Shown here: piece after piece, positions 52,431 to 61,311 of the stretch | Position numbering within the stretch: the first letter of the stretch is position 1 | Layout of the letters: every line of letters starts with the position of its first letter | Source of the DNA: CAIQPS01 sp963843455 | Lineage (GTDB): Bacteria; Actinomycetota; Thermoleophilia; RBG-16-64-13 | DNA length: 64,000 bases | Assembly (NCBI GenBank): GCA_963843455.1 | Contig: CAWJKE010000016.1 | Location: forward strand, 248,001-312,000 | Direction: 5' to 3' | Program-made: the position numbers and the translations under genes | The notes under the pieces: model-generated | Told to the model about the DNA's origin: nothing | Seen by the model: only the letters and a program-made list of their open reading frames with translations | Database searches by the model: none

Positions 52431-53126
52431 TCAGTCTTTGTCGGCTGAGAACTCCTTGATGATATCGACCGCGTAGGAAGTGCCGATGCGGGCGGCACCC
52501 GCGTTGATCATCAACTCCGCGTCCTCGGCAGTCCGGATACCTCCAGAAGCGTCCACGCCGACGCTCTCGGGCAGGAGATCGCGGAACAACTCCACGTCTT
52601 TGGCAGTCGCCCCGCCTGGGGCCCAGCCTGTGGAGGTCTTGATGAAGTCGGCTCCTGAGTCCTCTACGATCTTGCAGACCAGGCGCTTGAGCTTCTCGTC
52701 CAGATAGTAGGCCTCGACGTTGGCCTTCACCAGCACGAGGCCGCGGCCCGTGTTGACGCTCGTCATGCGGACGGTGCGGACGACGCTGCGCAATTCGTCC
52801 CGCACGTATCGGAAGTCGCCCGACAGCATTGCCGGTATGTTCAGAATGACGTCGAGCTCGTCGGCCCCCAAGGCCACAGCCTGCTCGGCGCCGACTATCT
52901 TGGTGCGCTGCGAGTCGGCCCCCAGCGGGTAGGAGACAACGGTACCGACCTTGACGTCGTACCCTTGGAGCAGTTGCCGGGCCACGGGCACGCAGTAGGG
53001 CAGGACGCAAACCGACGCGAAGTGGTAGGAGATGGCGTCCCTGCAGAGAGCCTCGACCGCGGTCGTCGTACTCGTCGCCTCCAGCATGGTGCTATCAATG
53101 GTCTTGGCAAGCTCTTCGACTCTCAC
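52431..53126 (-). CDS. deoC: Deoxyribose-phosphate aldolase DeoC
   Basis: 231 residues from GTG. Schiff-base Lys in FIKTSTGWAPGGAT, second Lys in VLVKANVE, and phosphate-binding VDASGGIRTAEDA. Converts deoxyribose 5-phosphate to acetaldehyde and glyceraldehyde 3-phosphate. 35 bp upstream of recO. Confidence 0.95.
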   Translation of the reverse strand: MRVEELAKTIDSTMLEATSTTTAVEALCRDAISYHFASVCVLPYCVPVARQLLQGYDVKVGTVVSYPLGADSQRTKIVGAEQAVALGADELDVILNIPAMLSGDFRYVRDELRSVVRTVRMTSVNTGRGLVLVKANVEAYYLDEKLKRLVCKIVEDSGADFIKTSTGWAPGGATAKDVELFRDLLPESVGVDASGGIRTAEDAELMINAGAARIGTSYAVDIIKEFSADKD

Positions 53127-53156
53127 TGCGCGCCCACCTCCTTCGTCGGTCTTCTA

Positions 53157-53738
53157 TCATACACTGCCCGGCAAGCCCTCCCCGGCGACCTCCTCAGCCC
53201 CAGCCGGGAACCGCCAACGCAGGATGTATCTGTCCTCTTTCTCCCCGTAGAAGTGAGGAACGAACCTGTCTTCCACAAACCCCGCGCCCTTGTACAGAGC
53301 CAGGGCGGCGAGATTATCGGGGGCGGTCGTCAGCACCAGGCCCTTCGCCCCGAGCGCGCGGCTTTCCTCCGCCACCAGGCGCAGAAGCTCCCCACCTAGG
53401 CGCCGTCCTCGCCACTGCGGACGGATATAGAAGCCGACGATGTAGAAGAAGTCCGGCTCGTCCAGCACTCGCATGAGCTGGCAGCCGCCGACGATACGCT
53501 CGGCGATGCGGGCCACGAGGACGGCTCCCGCCTGGGCCATGACTGCCAGGTCGTATGTTCGCAGACCCGTCGCGCCGAACGCCTCGAGGTCGTACTCCTG
53601 CAGCTCTCTTAGGAGCGTCTGGCCGGGGTTGCGGACCCGGGTGAGAGTCATCTTCGGGTCGCCCGACCCCGCCGGCGGCCGGGGCTCGCTCCGGTTCGCT
53701 CCGCACTCGTCTATCGCACCCTGCCGGCGTGACTTCAT
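53157..53738 (-). CDS. GNAT-family N-acetyltransferase
   Basis: 193 residues, or 164 if it starts at the ATG at 53651 (MTLTRVRNPG). The acetyl-CoA motif FYIRPQWRGRRLGGELLRLV and ALALYKGAGFVEDRF are RimI-like. The first 29 residues are polar and not obviously part of the fold. Confidence 0.82.
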   Translation of the reverse strand: MKSRRQGAIDECGANRSEPRPPAGSGDPKMTLTRVRNPGQTLLRELQEYDLEAFGATGLRTYDLAVMAQAGAVLVARIAERIVGGCQLMRVLDEPDFFYIVGFYIRPQWRGRRLGGELLRLVAEESRALGAKGLVLTTAPDNLAALALYKGAGFVEDRFVPHFYGEKEDRYILRWRFPAGAEEVAGEGLPGSV

Positions 53739-53751
53739 CTTCGATCGAACC

Positions 53752-54480
53752 CTAGAACCAGAATTGGAAGATGAGGGTCGTCAAGCCTATCCCCAGCAGC
53801 GCGCCCAGGACCACCTCGAGCAGGGAGTGGATCCCTGTCTCCACTCGAGTCTGAGCCACCAGTACGGCCATCACAAAGGCGATGAAGCTGACAAGTATGG
53901 CCTGTGGTTGCCCGGCAACCACGAAGGTCACCGCCGTCCAGCCGGCGAAAGCCAGAGCGGCATGGCCGGACGGTAGCCCGCCCGATAGCGGGGTGCCCGT
54001 CCGGTGCCGGGCCTTGAGTGCGATGACCGCCAGAACGACCACGGCCAGTGCAACCATCGTGAGATGCGCTGGGGAGCGCCTGATGACGCCGAGGAGATCG
54101 AGCGAGACGTGGGTCAGACGGTCGGCAAGCACCAGATAGGCGACGACGAGAGCGTTGACGGCAGCGACGAGCACGGCGCCCGCGGCCATATCCTTCGCGG
54201 CCTTCGCGCGGGGGTCGAACTCATCCGTGATCATATCCACCACCGCCTCCACCGCGGAATTGAGCATCTCCGTGATGAAGACGAAAGACACGGCCACAAA
54301 GATCATCACAAGCTGAAGCCGGGAAAGGTTCAAGAAGATGCTCACCAAGAGGACGGCGAGAGCGAGCACGATATGCACCCGCATGTTCCGCTGGTGTCGT
54401 ACGGCAGCGACCAAGCCCTGGAAGGCGTAGTTGAAGCTCTGGAGGAGCGAGGTCCGGCGGCGATCGTCTCCGATATTCAC
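53752..54480 (-). CDS. Fusion of diacylglycerol kinase (DgkA) and PAP2 phosphatase
   Basis: 242 residues from GTG at 54480. The first 130 residues are DgkA-type: SLLQSFNYAFQGL, RVHIVLALAVLL and the active-site ITEMLNSAVEAVVDMITDEF...KAAKDMAAGAV. The second half has PAP2-like helices with SGGLPSGHAALAF and a late His in ETGIHSLLEV. It could act on undecaprenol or its phosphates and lipid carriers in the membrane. Confidence 0.85.
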   Translation of the reverse strand: MNIGDDRRRTSLLQSFNYAFQGLVAAVRHQRNMRVHIVLALAVLLVSIFLNLSRLQLVMIFVAVSFVFITEMLNSAVEAVVDMITDEFDPRAKAAKDMAAGAVLVAAVNALVVAYLVLADRLTHVSLDLLGVIRRSPAHLTMVALAVVVLAVIALKARHRTGTPLSGGLPSGHAALAFAGWTAVTFVVAGQPQAILVSFIAFVMAVLVAQTRVETGIHSLLEVVLGALLGIGLTTLIFQFWF

Positions 54481-54499
54481 CCTTGCCGAGACCCTCCTG

Positions 54500-54973
54500 C
54501 TATCCGCGCTCGCGGGCGACCGACAGATGCTGCACCAGGCCGTCGAACTGTTCAAGGAGGGTACGCTCCCGTTCGCGCATCTCGCCCCGGTCGGTCTCGT
54601 GATCGTAGCCGGCGAGGTGCAGGGTGCCGTGAATGAGAGTCCAGCCCAATTGGACGGCCGGGTCGCGGCCCTCTTCGCCCGCGTACCGGATCACCACCTG
54701 CGGACACACCACCACCTCTCCGTCCACGCCGCCGCTCCCTGTTTCGGCGGGCCAGCTCAACTCGGGGGCGTACTCGAATGCCAGAACATCGGTGGGCACG
54801 TCCGACTCCCGGTAGCGGCCGTTCAGTTCGGTGATGAAAACCTCGTCAACAAAAGCGATGGCAACCTCGCCGGAGACTCCCTCCGCGTCTAGAACGGCCT
54901 CGGCCAGCCCTTTCACTGCTTCGCGATCCGCCACCAGCCCGGTCTGGTCGACCACTTCGACCGCGACCGTCAT
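54500..54973 (-). CDS. ybeY: Endoribonuclease YbeY
   Basis: 157 residues with the zinc motif HGTLHLAGYDHE (H-x3-H-x5-H). Processes 16S rRNA 3' end and monitors ribosome quality. It overlaps pgpH by 4 bp, part of phoH-pgpH-ybeY-dgkA order. Confidence 0.95.
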   Translation of the reverse strand: MTVAVEVVDQTGLVADREAVKGLAEAVLDAEGVSGEVAIAFVDEVFITELNGRYRESDVPTDVLAFEYAPELSWPAETGSGGVDGEVVVCPQVVIRYAGEEGRDPAVQLGWTLIHGTLHLAGYDHETDRGEMRERERTLLEQFDGLVQHLSVARERG

Positions 54974-57123
54974 GATTCGTCGCTTGTGGTGTCGTCTTGG
55001 CCTGCCGGTGCCGAATGCTTGCGCCGTTCAGGCTGCCCGTTACGTTCCGGGTAGGCGATGCGGTGCCCCACCAATCCGCGGAGACTCATATCGAAGGAAT
55101 CACGGATCTTGTGGAGATCGCCCTGGGTCAGATCGGATTCGTCGAGTTGCCCGTCTTCGATCTTCTGCTTGACGACCTCCTGGATCATTCCCTGGAGCTT
55201 CCTCCGGGTCGGATTCTGCATGGCCCGCGCCGCCGCCTCCACGCTATCCGCCAACATCACGATGGAGGCTTCCTTTGACCGGGGCTTCTGCTCCTCGTAG
55301 CGGTAACTCTCCTCGTAGACAGCGTCTTTTGAGGACTCGAGGGCCTTGTGATAGAAGTAGGCCAGCACCGAGGTGCCGTGGTGCTGCTTGATGATGTCCA
55401 CCACCGGCTGGGGCAGGCCGTACACCCGAGCGAGATGCTCTCCGTCCCTGACATGAGCGGTTATGGCCAGCTTGGATAGGTTGGGATTCAGGCGGTTGTG
55501 CGGGTTCTCTACGTAGATCTGGTTCTCGACGAAGTACTCCGGCCGTACCGTCTTGCCGACGTCATGGTAGTAGGCACCGACCCGGGCAAGCAGCGGGTTG
55601 GCGCCGATCGCCTCTGCGGCCGCCTCCGCCAGGTTCCCCATCTGGATGCTGTGGTTGTAAGTGCCCGGAGCCACCTGGAGCATCCGCTTGAGCAGGGGCT
55701 GGGAAGGGTTGGCCAGCTCGAGCAATCGCAGCGGAGTGGTGAGGTTGAACACGGTGTCGAGGAGCAGAAGGACGAGCACGGTCAGCGCTCCGGCGAGAAG
55801 CCCGTTGGCCAGACCCCAGGCGGCCGCCTGGAGGGCATCCGCCAAAGAGCTCTCGGTAAACACCTCCACGCTGAAAATGGTGAGAGCGGCGATCCCCATG
55901 GTGGCAAGGCCGGCCCCCATGAGGGCGGCCCTCTGCGTCACCCGAGACACGAGGTAGAGCGACAGGGCCCCGACGACAAGCGCCACGATGGCGTAGCGCA
56001 TGTCCAGATCGGTCAGCAGACCGATGTTGAGCGAGGTCAGCGCCACCAGGAGCAGCGCGCTCCGTGCGTTCAGGATGACCGCCACGGTCATGCCCAGAGC
56101 CGCGACCGGGATGATGTAGGGCGAGAGTGGGTCGATGATGAGGAATCGCGCTACCAGGGTGGCCAGGAGCAAGAGGGTGACCAGCGCGAGCTTCATGTTG
56201 TTGGGAAAACCGATCGCCTTGTTGAAGCGGTTGAGAAGGCGGGAAAAGATCGCCACCTCGAGCAGCACTAGCAGGAAGACTCCCAACCAGACCTCCCAGC
56301 CGGAGCGGGAGCCCGTCAGCCCCAAGGCCTTGAACACGATCAGGTCCTGAGCGGTAAAGGTCTGGCCCTCCTGGACCACCGGGTCGCCTTTTTGGACCGT
56401 GACCAGTACCGGCGCCACTTGGTCCATGGCGGCCTTCTGCCGGACGACAGTCTGGGCCTGATCCAGCAACTGATTGGGGCCGACGTATCCCGCCGCCACC
56501 TCGTATACGGCCCGTCCCGTCTCCGCCGACCCCGAGAGGGAGTCCGTTATCGAACGAAGCGCCTGGCGCGCGGCGTCGAGAGAATCGGGGGTGATGCGGT
56601 CGGAATAGACGGTCTTGAGGGCCCCCAGCGCCTGGCGCTGCAAGAGATCGTACGCCGAGGCGTCAGTGCTGAGCAAATACTGGAGCGTCTGGTCGGACGC
56701 GGTCGCCGGCGCAAGTGGCTTCAGTTCCTCCACGGCCGCCGCGACATCGGCCGAATCCGCGATGGTCGCCCGCAGTCGGTCGACCTGGTTGAAGAATTCT
56801 TCCAGGTCCTTGGTCGCCTTGGGCAGCGCTCCTTCGTCCGGCTGATACACCGGCTCTACGAGCTGAGCCACCTGCTGCTTGAGGTCCGCCGTCGCCTCCG
56901 CGTCGAGCACCGTCACCGTCTGGTCGGCCACTATGATGCGCGGCGCCGGCTTGCCAACGGCAAAGCCGGGCAGAGCCGGCAGGAACGCCGTCCAGATGAT
57001 CACCGTGAGACCGACCAGCAGGCAAGCGAGTAGAACCAGTTCGAAGCGCCACGGACTCCGCTGGTCGATCCACTCGCGGGAGTCGGCAAGGCGTTCCCGC
57101 AGCCGGAATCGGAATCGGTTCAT
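54970..57123 (-). CDS. 7TM-HD phosphohydrolase, PgpH-like
   Basis: 717 residues. N-terminal membrane helix, extracytoplasmic 7TMR-HDED domain, seven central helices, then a cytoplasmic HD domain: PGTYNHSIQMGNLAEAAAEA, ARVGAYYHDVGKTVRPEYF, ITAHVRDGEHLA and IKQHHGTSV. Characterised PgpH degrades c-di-AMP. C-terminal tail polar. Confidence 0.92.
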   Translation of the reverse strand: MNRFRFRLRERLADSREWIDQRSPWRFELVLLACLLVGLTVIIWTAFLPALPGFAVGKPAPRIIVADQTVTVLDAEATADLKQQVAQLVEPVYQPDEGALPKATKDLEEFFNQVDRLRATIADSADVAAAVEELKPLAPATASDQTLQYLLSTDASAYDLLQRQALGALKTVYSDRITPDSLDAARQALRSITDSLSGSAETGRAVYEVAAGYVGPNQLLDQAQTVVRQKAAMDQVAPVLVTVQKGDPVVQEGQTFTAQDLIVFKALGLTGSRSGWEVWLGVFLLVLLEVAIFSRLLNRFNKAIGFPNNMKLALVTLLLLATLVARFLIIDPLSPYIIPVAALGMTVAVILNARSALLLVALTSLNIGLLTDLDMRYAIVALVVGALSLYLVSRVTQRAALMGAGLATMGIAALTIFSVEVFTESSLADALQAAAWGLANGLLAGALTVLVLLLLDTVFNLTTPLRLLELANPSQPLLKRMLQVAPGTYNHSIQMGNLAEAAAEAIGANPLLARVGAYYHDVGKTVRPEYFVENQIYVENPHNRLNPNLSKLAITAHVRDGEHLARVYGLPQPVVDIIKQHHGTSVLAYFYHKALESSKDAVYEESYRYEEQKPRSKEASIVMLADSVEAAARAMQNPTRRKLQGMIQEVVKQKIEDGQLDESDLTQGDLHKIRDSFDMSLRGLVGHRIAYPERNGQPERRKHSAPAGQDDTTSDES

Positions 57124-57142
57124 CGGCTGTGTCCGTCCGCGA

Positions 57143-58189
57143 TCACTCGGTAGCCGAAGCCGCCGGTCGGCGTCCGCGGCGGTGGTCGCCCGATCCGCCT
57201 CCCGTCGATCGCCGAGGGGATCGAGGGATCTCGCCGTAGACCTTGTAGGCCGAGACGATGTCCTGCACGAGCTTGTGCCGGACCACGTCCTGGCTGTCGA
57301 AATACACGAACTCGATGTCCGGGATCTTCGAAAGCACGGCGCTGACGTTCACGAGGCCGGAATGCCGCCCCCGGGGAAGGTCGATCTGAGTGATATCGCC
57401 CGTGACGATCATCTTCGCCCCAAACCCGAGGCGGGTGAGGAACATCTTCATCTGCTCTGGTGTGGTGTTCTGGGCTTCGTCGAGGATGATCAGCGAGTCG
57501 TTGAGGGTCCGTCCGCGCATGTAGGCGAGAGGAGCGACCTCGATGGTGCCCCGCTGCAGATGGTCGGTCAGCCGTTCGCTGTCCATCATGTCGTACAGGG
57601 CGTCGAACAGGGGACGGAGATAGGGGTCCACCTTCTCCATCAATCCCCCCGGCAAGAAGCCCAGCTTCTCGCCCGCCTCCACCGCGGGACGGGTCAGGAT
57701 GACCCTAGCTACGTCGCCCGACAGCAGCGCGGCAGTGGCCATGGCCATCGCAAGGTAGGTCTTGCCGGTGCCGGCCGGACCGATCCCGAAAGTGATGGTG
57801 TTGGAGCGGATAGCGTCGACGTACGCCTTCTGATTCTTGGTCTTGGGGCGGATGCGCCGGCCGCGGTGCTCCAGGATGACGTCGCTCACGATCTTGTTGA
57901 GATCGCCGGCCCAGTCTCCCGGCGCCGCGCTGAGGGTGGCGGCCAGTTCCAGAGTGGCACGGTCAAGGCCCTGCCCCGACCTGAGCAAGGCGAGCAACTC
58001 GCGGACCAGCGCCTCGCCCCGATCCACCTCGGTGTCGGTGCCTTCGAGCGATAACTGGTTGCCGCGCAGGCCGATCTCACACTCGAGAAGCTGCTCCAAG
58101 GCGCGTAGATGACGGTCGTTCTCGCCGACCAACTGCGCCGCCACGCGATTGTCCAGGTCGATGTGCTTGGTCACGTATTCGGCGCTCAC
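57143..58189 (-). CDS. phoH: PhoH-like ATPase
   Basis: 348 residues from GTG at 58189. KH-like N-terminus, then Walker A ITFGIGPAGTGKTYLAMAMA, VILTRPAVEAGEKLGFLPG and Walker B LIILDEAQNTT. C-terminal tail is Arg/Gly-rich. Neighbour of ybeY and pgpH as in many bacteria, linked to RNA metabolism. Confidence 0.94.
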   Translation of the reverse strand: MSAEYVTKHIDLDNRVAAQLVGENDRHLRALEQLLECEIGLRGNQLSLEGTDTEVDRGEALVRELLALLRSGQGLDRATLELAATLSAAPGDWAGDLNKIVSDVILEHRGRRIRPKTKNQKAYVDAIRSNTITFGIGPAGTGKTYLAMAMATAALLSGDVARVILTRPAVEAGEKLGFLPGGLMEKVDPYLRPLFDALYDMMDSERLTDHLQRGTIEVAPLAYMRGRTLNDSLIILDEAQNTTPEQMKMFLTRLGFGAKMIVTGDITQIDLPRGRHSGLVNVSAVLSKIPDIEFVYFDSQDVVRHKLVQDIVSAYKVYGEIPRSPRRSTGGGSGDHRRGRRPAASATE

Positions 58190-58196
58190 GCTCGCC

Positions 58197-58643
58197 TCAC
58201 GCGGATAGACGCTCCTTGACCAGCCGGGAAGCCACCTTGCCGTCGACGCGAACCCCTCCTTGCGCCATGACGGCGGACATGACCTTACCCATGTCGCGCG
58301 CGGAGGTGGCACCGGTCTCGGCGATGGCCCGATCGACGAGGGCCGACACTTCAGCCTCATCCATCTGCTTGGGCAGCAACCCCTCGATGAGGCCCGCGGC
58401 GTACTCCTCGAATCCGACCAGGTCTTCGCGCCCGCCCGCGCGGAAGGCTTCCACCGACTCCTGGCGCTTCTTAAGCTCCCGGCGAAGCACGGCCTGCTCG
58501 CCGCTCTCATCCAGGTCCGAACGCGTGCGCTTGGCCTCGTTCTGCAGCTCGCACACTACCATGCGCAGCGCGGCGACCTTCTGCTTGTCGCCGGCCTTCA
58601 TGGCTACCTTGATCGACTCCTGGACTTCAGCCAATACGCTCAT
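58197..58643 (-). CDS. GatB/YqeY-domain protein
   Basis: 148 residues, all-helical YqeY: VAALRMVVCELQNEAKR, EGLLPKQMDEAEV and GKVMSAVMAQGGVRVDGK. The domain also occurs at the GatB C-terminus, which contacts tRNA. Function of the stand-alone form is unclear. Confidence 0.92.
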   Translation of the reverse strand: MSVLAEVQESIKVAMKAGDKQKVAALRMVVCELQNEAKRTRSDLDESGEQAVLRRELKKRQESVEAFRAGGREDLVGFEEYAAGLIEGLLPKQMDEAEVSALVDRAIAETGATSARDMGKVMSAVMAQGGVRVDGKVASRLVKERLSA

Positions 58644-58981
58644 CGAAAGTCACCCAGATCTTCGCCACCCAGGACGTGGAAATGCATGTGCTGGACTTCC
58701 TGCCGGGCGTCAGAGCCCACGTTGGTGAGAACCCTGTAGCCACTATCGGCTATTCCGGTCTCCCGCGCGACCCGGACGACAAAGGCGAGGAGATCGTGCC
58801 CTTCGCCGTGTTGCCACCGATCGAGATCGTTCAGTGATGTGATGTGCTCCCGAGGGACGACGAGTATGTGCTGGGGAGCCTTCGGGTCGATGTCCCTAAA
58901 GGCGACGAACTGCCCGTCTTCAAGCACAATCGCGGCGGGGATCCTCCCGTCGGCGATCCTACAGAATATGCAGTCGTCCAT
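58640..58981 (-). CDS. HIT-family nucleotide hydrolase (HinT-like)
   Basis: 113 residues. DDCIFCRIADGRIPA (CxxC zinc pair), FRDIDPKAPQHILVVPR, and the histidine triad QHMHFHVLGG. Hydrolyses purine phosphoramidates. Overlaps the YqeY gene by 4 bp and heads the minus-strand run that extends to recO. Confidence 0.94.
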   Translation of the reverse strand: MDDCIFCRIADGRIPAAIVLEDGQFVAFRDIDPKAPQHILVVPREHITSLNDLDRWQHGEGHDLLAFVVRVARETGIADSGYRVLTNVGSDARQEVQHMHFHVLGGEDLGDFR

Positions 58982-59929
58982 GGCGCGTGATTATACTACC
59001 AATAAGGCTTTGCTCCTCCGCGGCCTGACGGACCATGCCGCAAATCCGGTCAATTCGGGCGCGTTATCTCGCCTCACAAGAACGCAGATTCCGCCCGCTG
59101 ATGCCCCGTTACGGACCGGCCGTTAGCAGACCGTTAGCAGAATCGGCGCCCTGGTCGGCAAGGCTTGGTGGCAACCGCCTCGGGGCGCTCAACTCCAACC
59201 AACCGGATGCCGGGAGCAGGCCAAACCCGCACGGGCTTAGCCCTACGGTGTTTAAGTCAAGCCCCAGCCCTCTCGCGGCTGTTCCCTGGTGCTCAGGAGC
59301 GGCCTCTAATCGTCATGGTCTCCCTGCAAAAGCGGCCCAAACCGGGCTTGCTCCTGTTCTCTCGTGTTCGCTTGTAATCAGCCGTTTTCTATGGCCTCCG
59401 TGCATAGTCGGACGGCAATTGGACGGCAGCGGGCCCTACGGTGTTTTGGACCGCTGGACGCCTCCGTCTGCACCTCTCCGCTGTTCCACGGTGCTGTGTG
59501 AACACTGAGTGACGGGTCACTGGACATAACCTAGCAGCGCGCACCAGAGCCGAGCCCCGAGGGTGAGACGAAAGGTGGCCAAAGTAGTCTTCTGCCGGCC
59601 GCCCTCCTTTCGAGCGTGCGGCTGCGGGCAGGCCGCTCCGCCACATTCGCGTGTAGTGTGGGAGAGTGTGAAGCCCAAGCGGGGCGTCGAGTTGTTTGGC
59701 CGCTCATTACGAGTGAGACTACCCCGTTGGCGTTTTGGGCTTTCTAAAGCCAATAACTGGCATCCATCCTCCGCCGTATCACAACTGTGTCACGGCGCGA
59801 ACCGGAAACGCTCTCTTCTAAGCCTGGATAGTGAGTGTTCCCGCGCGCTTCACCACGCCCGTCAAACGCAAGGAATGCGGAGGACATCTCGGCCACACCC
59901 TCGTTCATGACTGCGTGGACAAACATAGC
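58982..59929. other. Gene-poor stretch with degenerate repeats
   Basis: No convincing coding region, tRNA or known RNA. It contains a tandem doublet CCGTTAGCAGA near 59120 and a diverged direct repeat: CCCTACGGTGTTT ... GCTGTTCC..GGTGCT at 59241-59293 and again at 59434-59495. Base composition looks less GC-biased than neighbours. It probably marks decayed mobile DNA at the edge of the Rhs region. Confidence 0.5.
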
Positions 59930-60273
59930 GGGAAGATCAGTCCCTTGCGCATCGTCACCGACAACAGGTCGCCCTTCAGGGCGACGCCTTCATTCGGTTC
60001 TTCCGGGAACGACCCTTCCTCGAGCACATCCCCACCCGGCACCACGCCCCTCAGACCAACGCGGTGGTGGAGCGTTTCAACGGCTCGCTCAAATATGAGC
60101 ACCTCTACCGGACAGAAATCTATCAGGCCGCAAAGTTCGCCGAAGAGGTCGAGGCCTTCCTGCGGCTCTACAACGACATTCGCCCTCACGACTCGCGCGG
60201 ATTCAGGCGGCCGCTCGAAAGCTACCTTCTAGAACCACACCTATTTTCGGGGGAGAGTGTCCAAGAAACTTGA
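59930..60273 (+). pseudogene. DDE transposase (rve-type) remnant
   Basis: C-terminal part of an IS3/IS481-like integrase domain. RIVTDNRSPFR supplies the TDN motif in one frame; after a one-base shift near 59980 the next frame reads GDAFIRFFRERPFLEHIP, TNAVVERFNGSLKYEHLYR and FLRLYNDIRPHDSRGFRRPL, including the catalytic Glu. The N-terminus is missing and no terminal repeats were identified, so the element is dead. Confidence 0.75.
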
Positions 60274-60310
60274 CGCGGGACAATGCGGGACACTATTGAA
60301 GCGGAAGGAC

Positions 60311-61309
60311 TTAGAGGGCGCCGATAGTCGCGGCTAAGGTGCACGCGATTGCGGGCAAGCACACTGCGACCAGAAGCGCAATTTGAAGACTTGCTCGCAT
60401 GCCGATGGTGCGCAGGCGGACAACGAGTTCGAGGAAGAACAGAGTTGCGAGCCAGCCAAGAACCGCTACTACTACCAGCGAATTCCTGCTAACAAGTCCT
60501 ATCAGCAGTGGCAGAGGGACGAGTGCCCCCAGAATTGCCCAATGGGCTGGCCGGCGGATCCGTTCGATCCTCGCAAGCAATTCTCGATTCTGACGTCCCG
60601 CGGCGAGGTAGCTCGGCGACACGCTCGCGCCGTGAAGAGCGAGCTCATGGCAAACCCCATTCCCAAAAGCCTCCACAGCCCGAGCCACTTCTGTCGCGAT
60701 TCCTGGATACGCAAGCGATGCCCTCATCCGAAACTCGACCCTGGTATCGCGAGCCGAGGAATAAGTGGCCACCTCGGCTTCCGGCCCTCCCCAAAGAGGA
60801 TGTCCCCGCAGGGTGAAAACAAGGAAGGTTGTTCCCATTGTCACAGGACGCCAGCCGACATCGTTGGCCCATCCAACAGCCGCCGCGCGCACCTCGTCCG
60901 CACTCACCGATACGGTAGCTGAGCAAGCAGCCTCGGTGTCAGCAAAGCCAAGAGCCACGCCGTCCTTCGTTCGCCGTTCGTCAGCTCCCTGATGAGCCGA
61001 AGTTATGTAACGCTGATACCTGGCCGCCTCTTCGCGGTCGAGGTTGATTTCATCGATCTCCGCCGGCCTCGTGCGGATCAGAACCTCAGCTTCGGGCCAG
61101 CTGATCTCTTCGGTGAGTGCAAGAATATTCGAGGGGATTGGACCGTCATACTGACGCACAACTCCCCCCCGTGCGTAGGTTCGCCACTTGCCCGGTTCTT
61201 GGACATAGACGACAGGTTCGGCGAGATATCGAGATCTGTAGTACTTCGCCGACCGTTGTTCGAGATGGTCAGGGAGCGCCTCCTGGGACTCCCCGCCGCT
61301 TCCTGTCAT
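60311..61309 (-). CDS. Membrane protein downstream of the Rhs gene, candidate immunity protein
   Basis: 332 residues, no recognised family. The first 250 are soluble (YLAEPVVYVQEPGKW, a mixed alpha/beta region with VGWRPVTMGTTFLVFTLRG); the last 80 form two or three membrane helices (LGALVPLPLLIGLV, LVVVAVLGWLATLFFLELVV, LQIALLVAVCLPAIACTLAA). It starts 2 bp after the Rhs stop, where immunity genes of polymorphic toxins usually lie. Confidence 0.6.
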   Translation of the reverse strand: MTGSGGESQEALPDHLEQRSAKYYRSRYLAEPVVYVQEPGKWRTYARGGVVRQYDGPIPSNILALTEEISWPEAEVLIRTRPAEIDEINLDREEAARYQRYITSAHQGADERRTKDGVALGFADTEAACSATVSVSADEVRAAAVGWANDVGWRPVTMGTTFLVFTLRGHPLWGGPEAEVATYSSARDTRVEFRMRASLAYPGIATEVARAVEAFGNGVCHELALHGASVSPSYLAAGRQNRELLARIERIRRPAHWAILGALVPLPLLIGLVSRNSLVVVAVLGWLATLFFLELVVRLRTIGMRASLQIALLVAVCLPAIACTLAATIGAL

Positions 61310-61311
61310 CG

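Noticed and set aside
58982..59830. tRNA gene or attachment site in the gap before the transposase remnant
   Set aside because: No cloverleaf with a TTCGAATCC-type arm could be found by eye.
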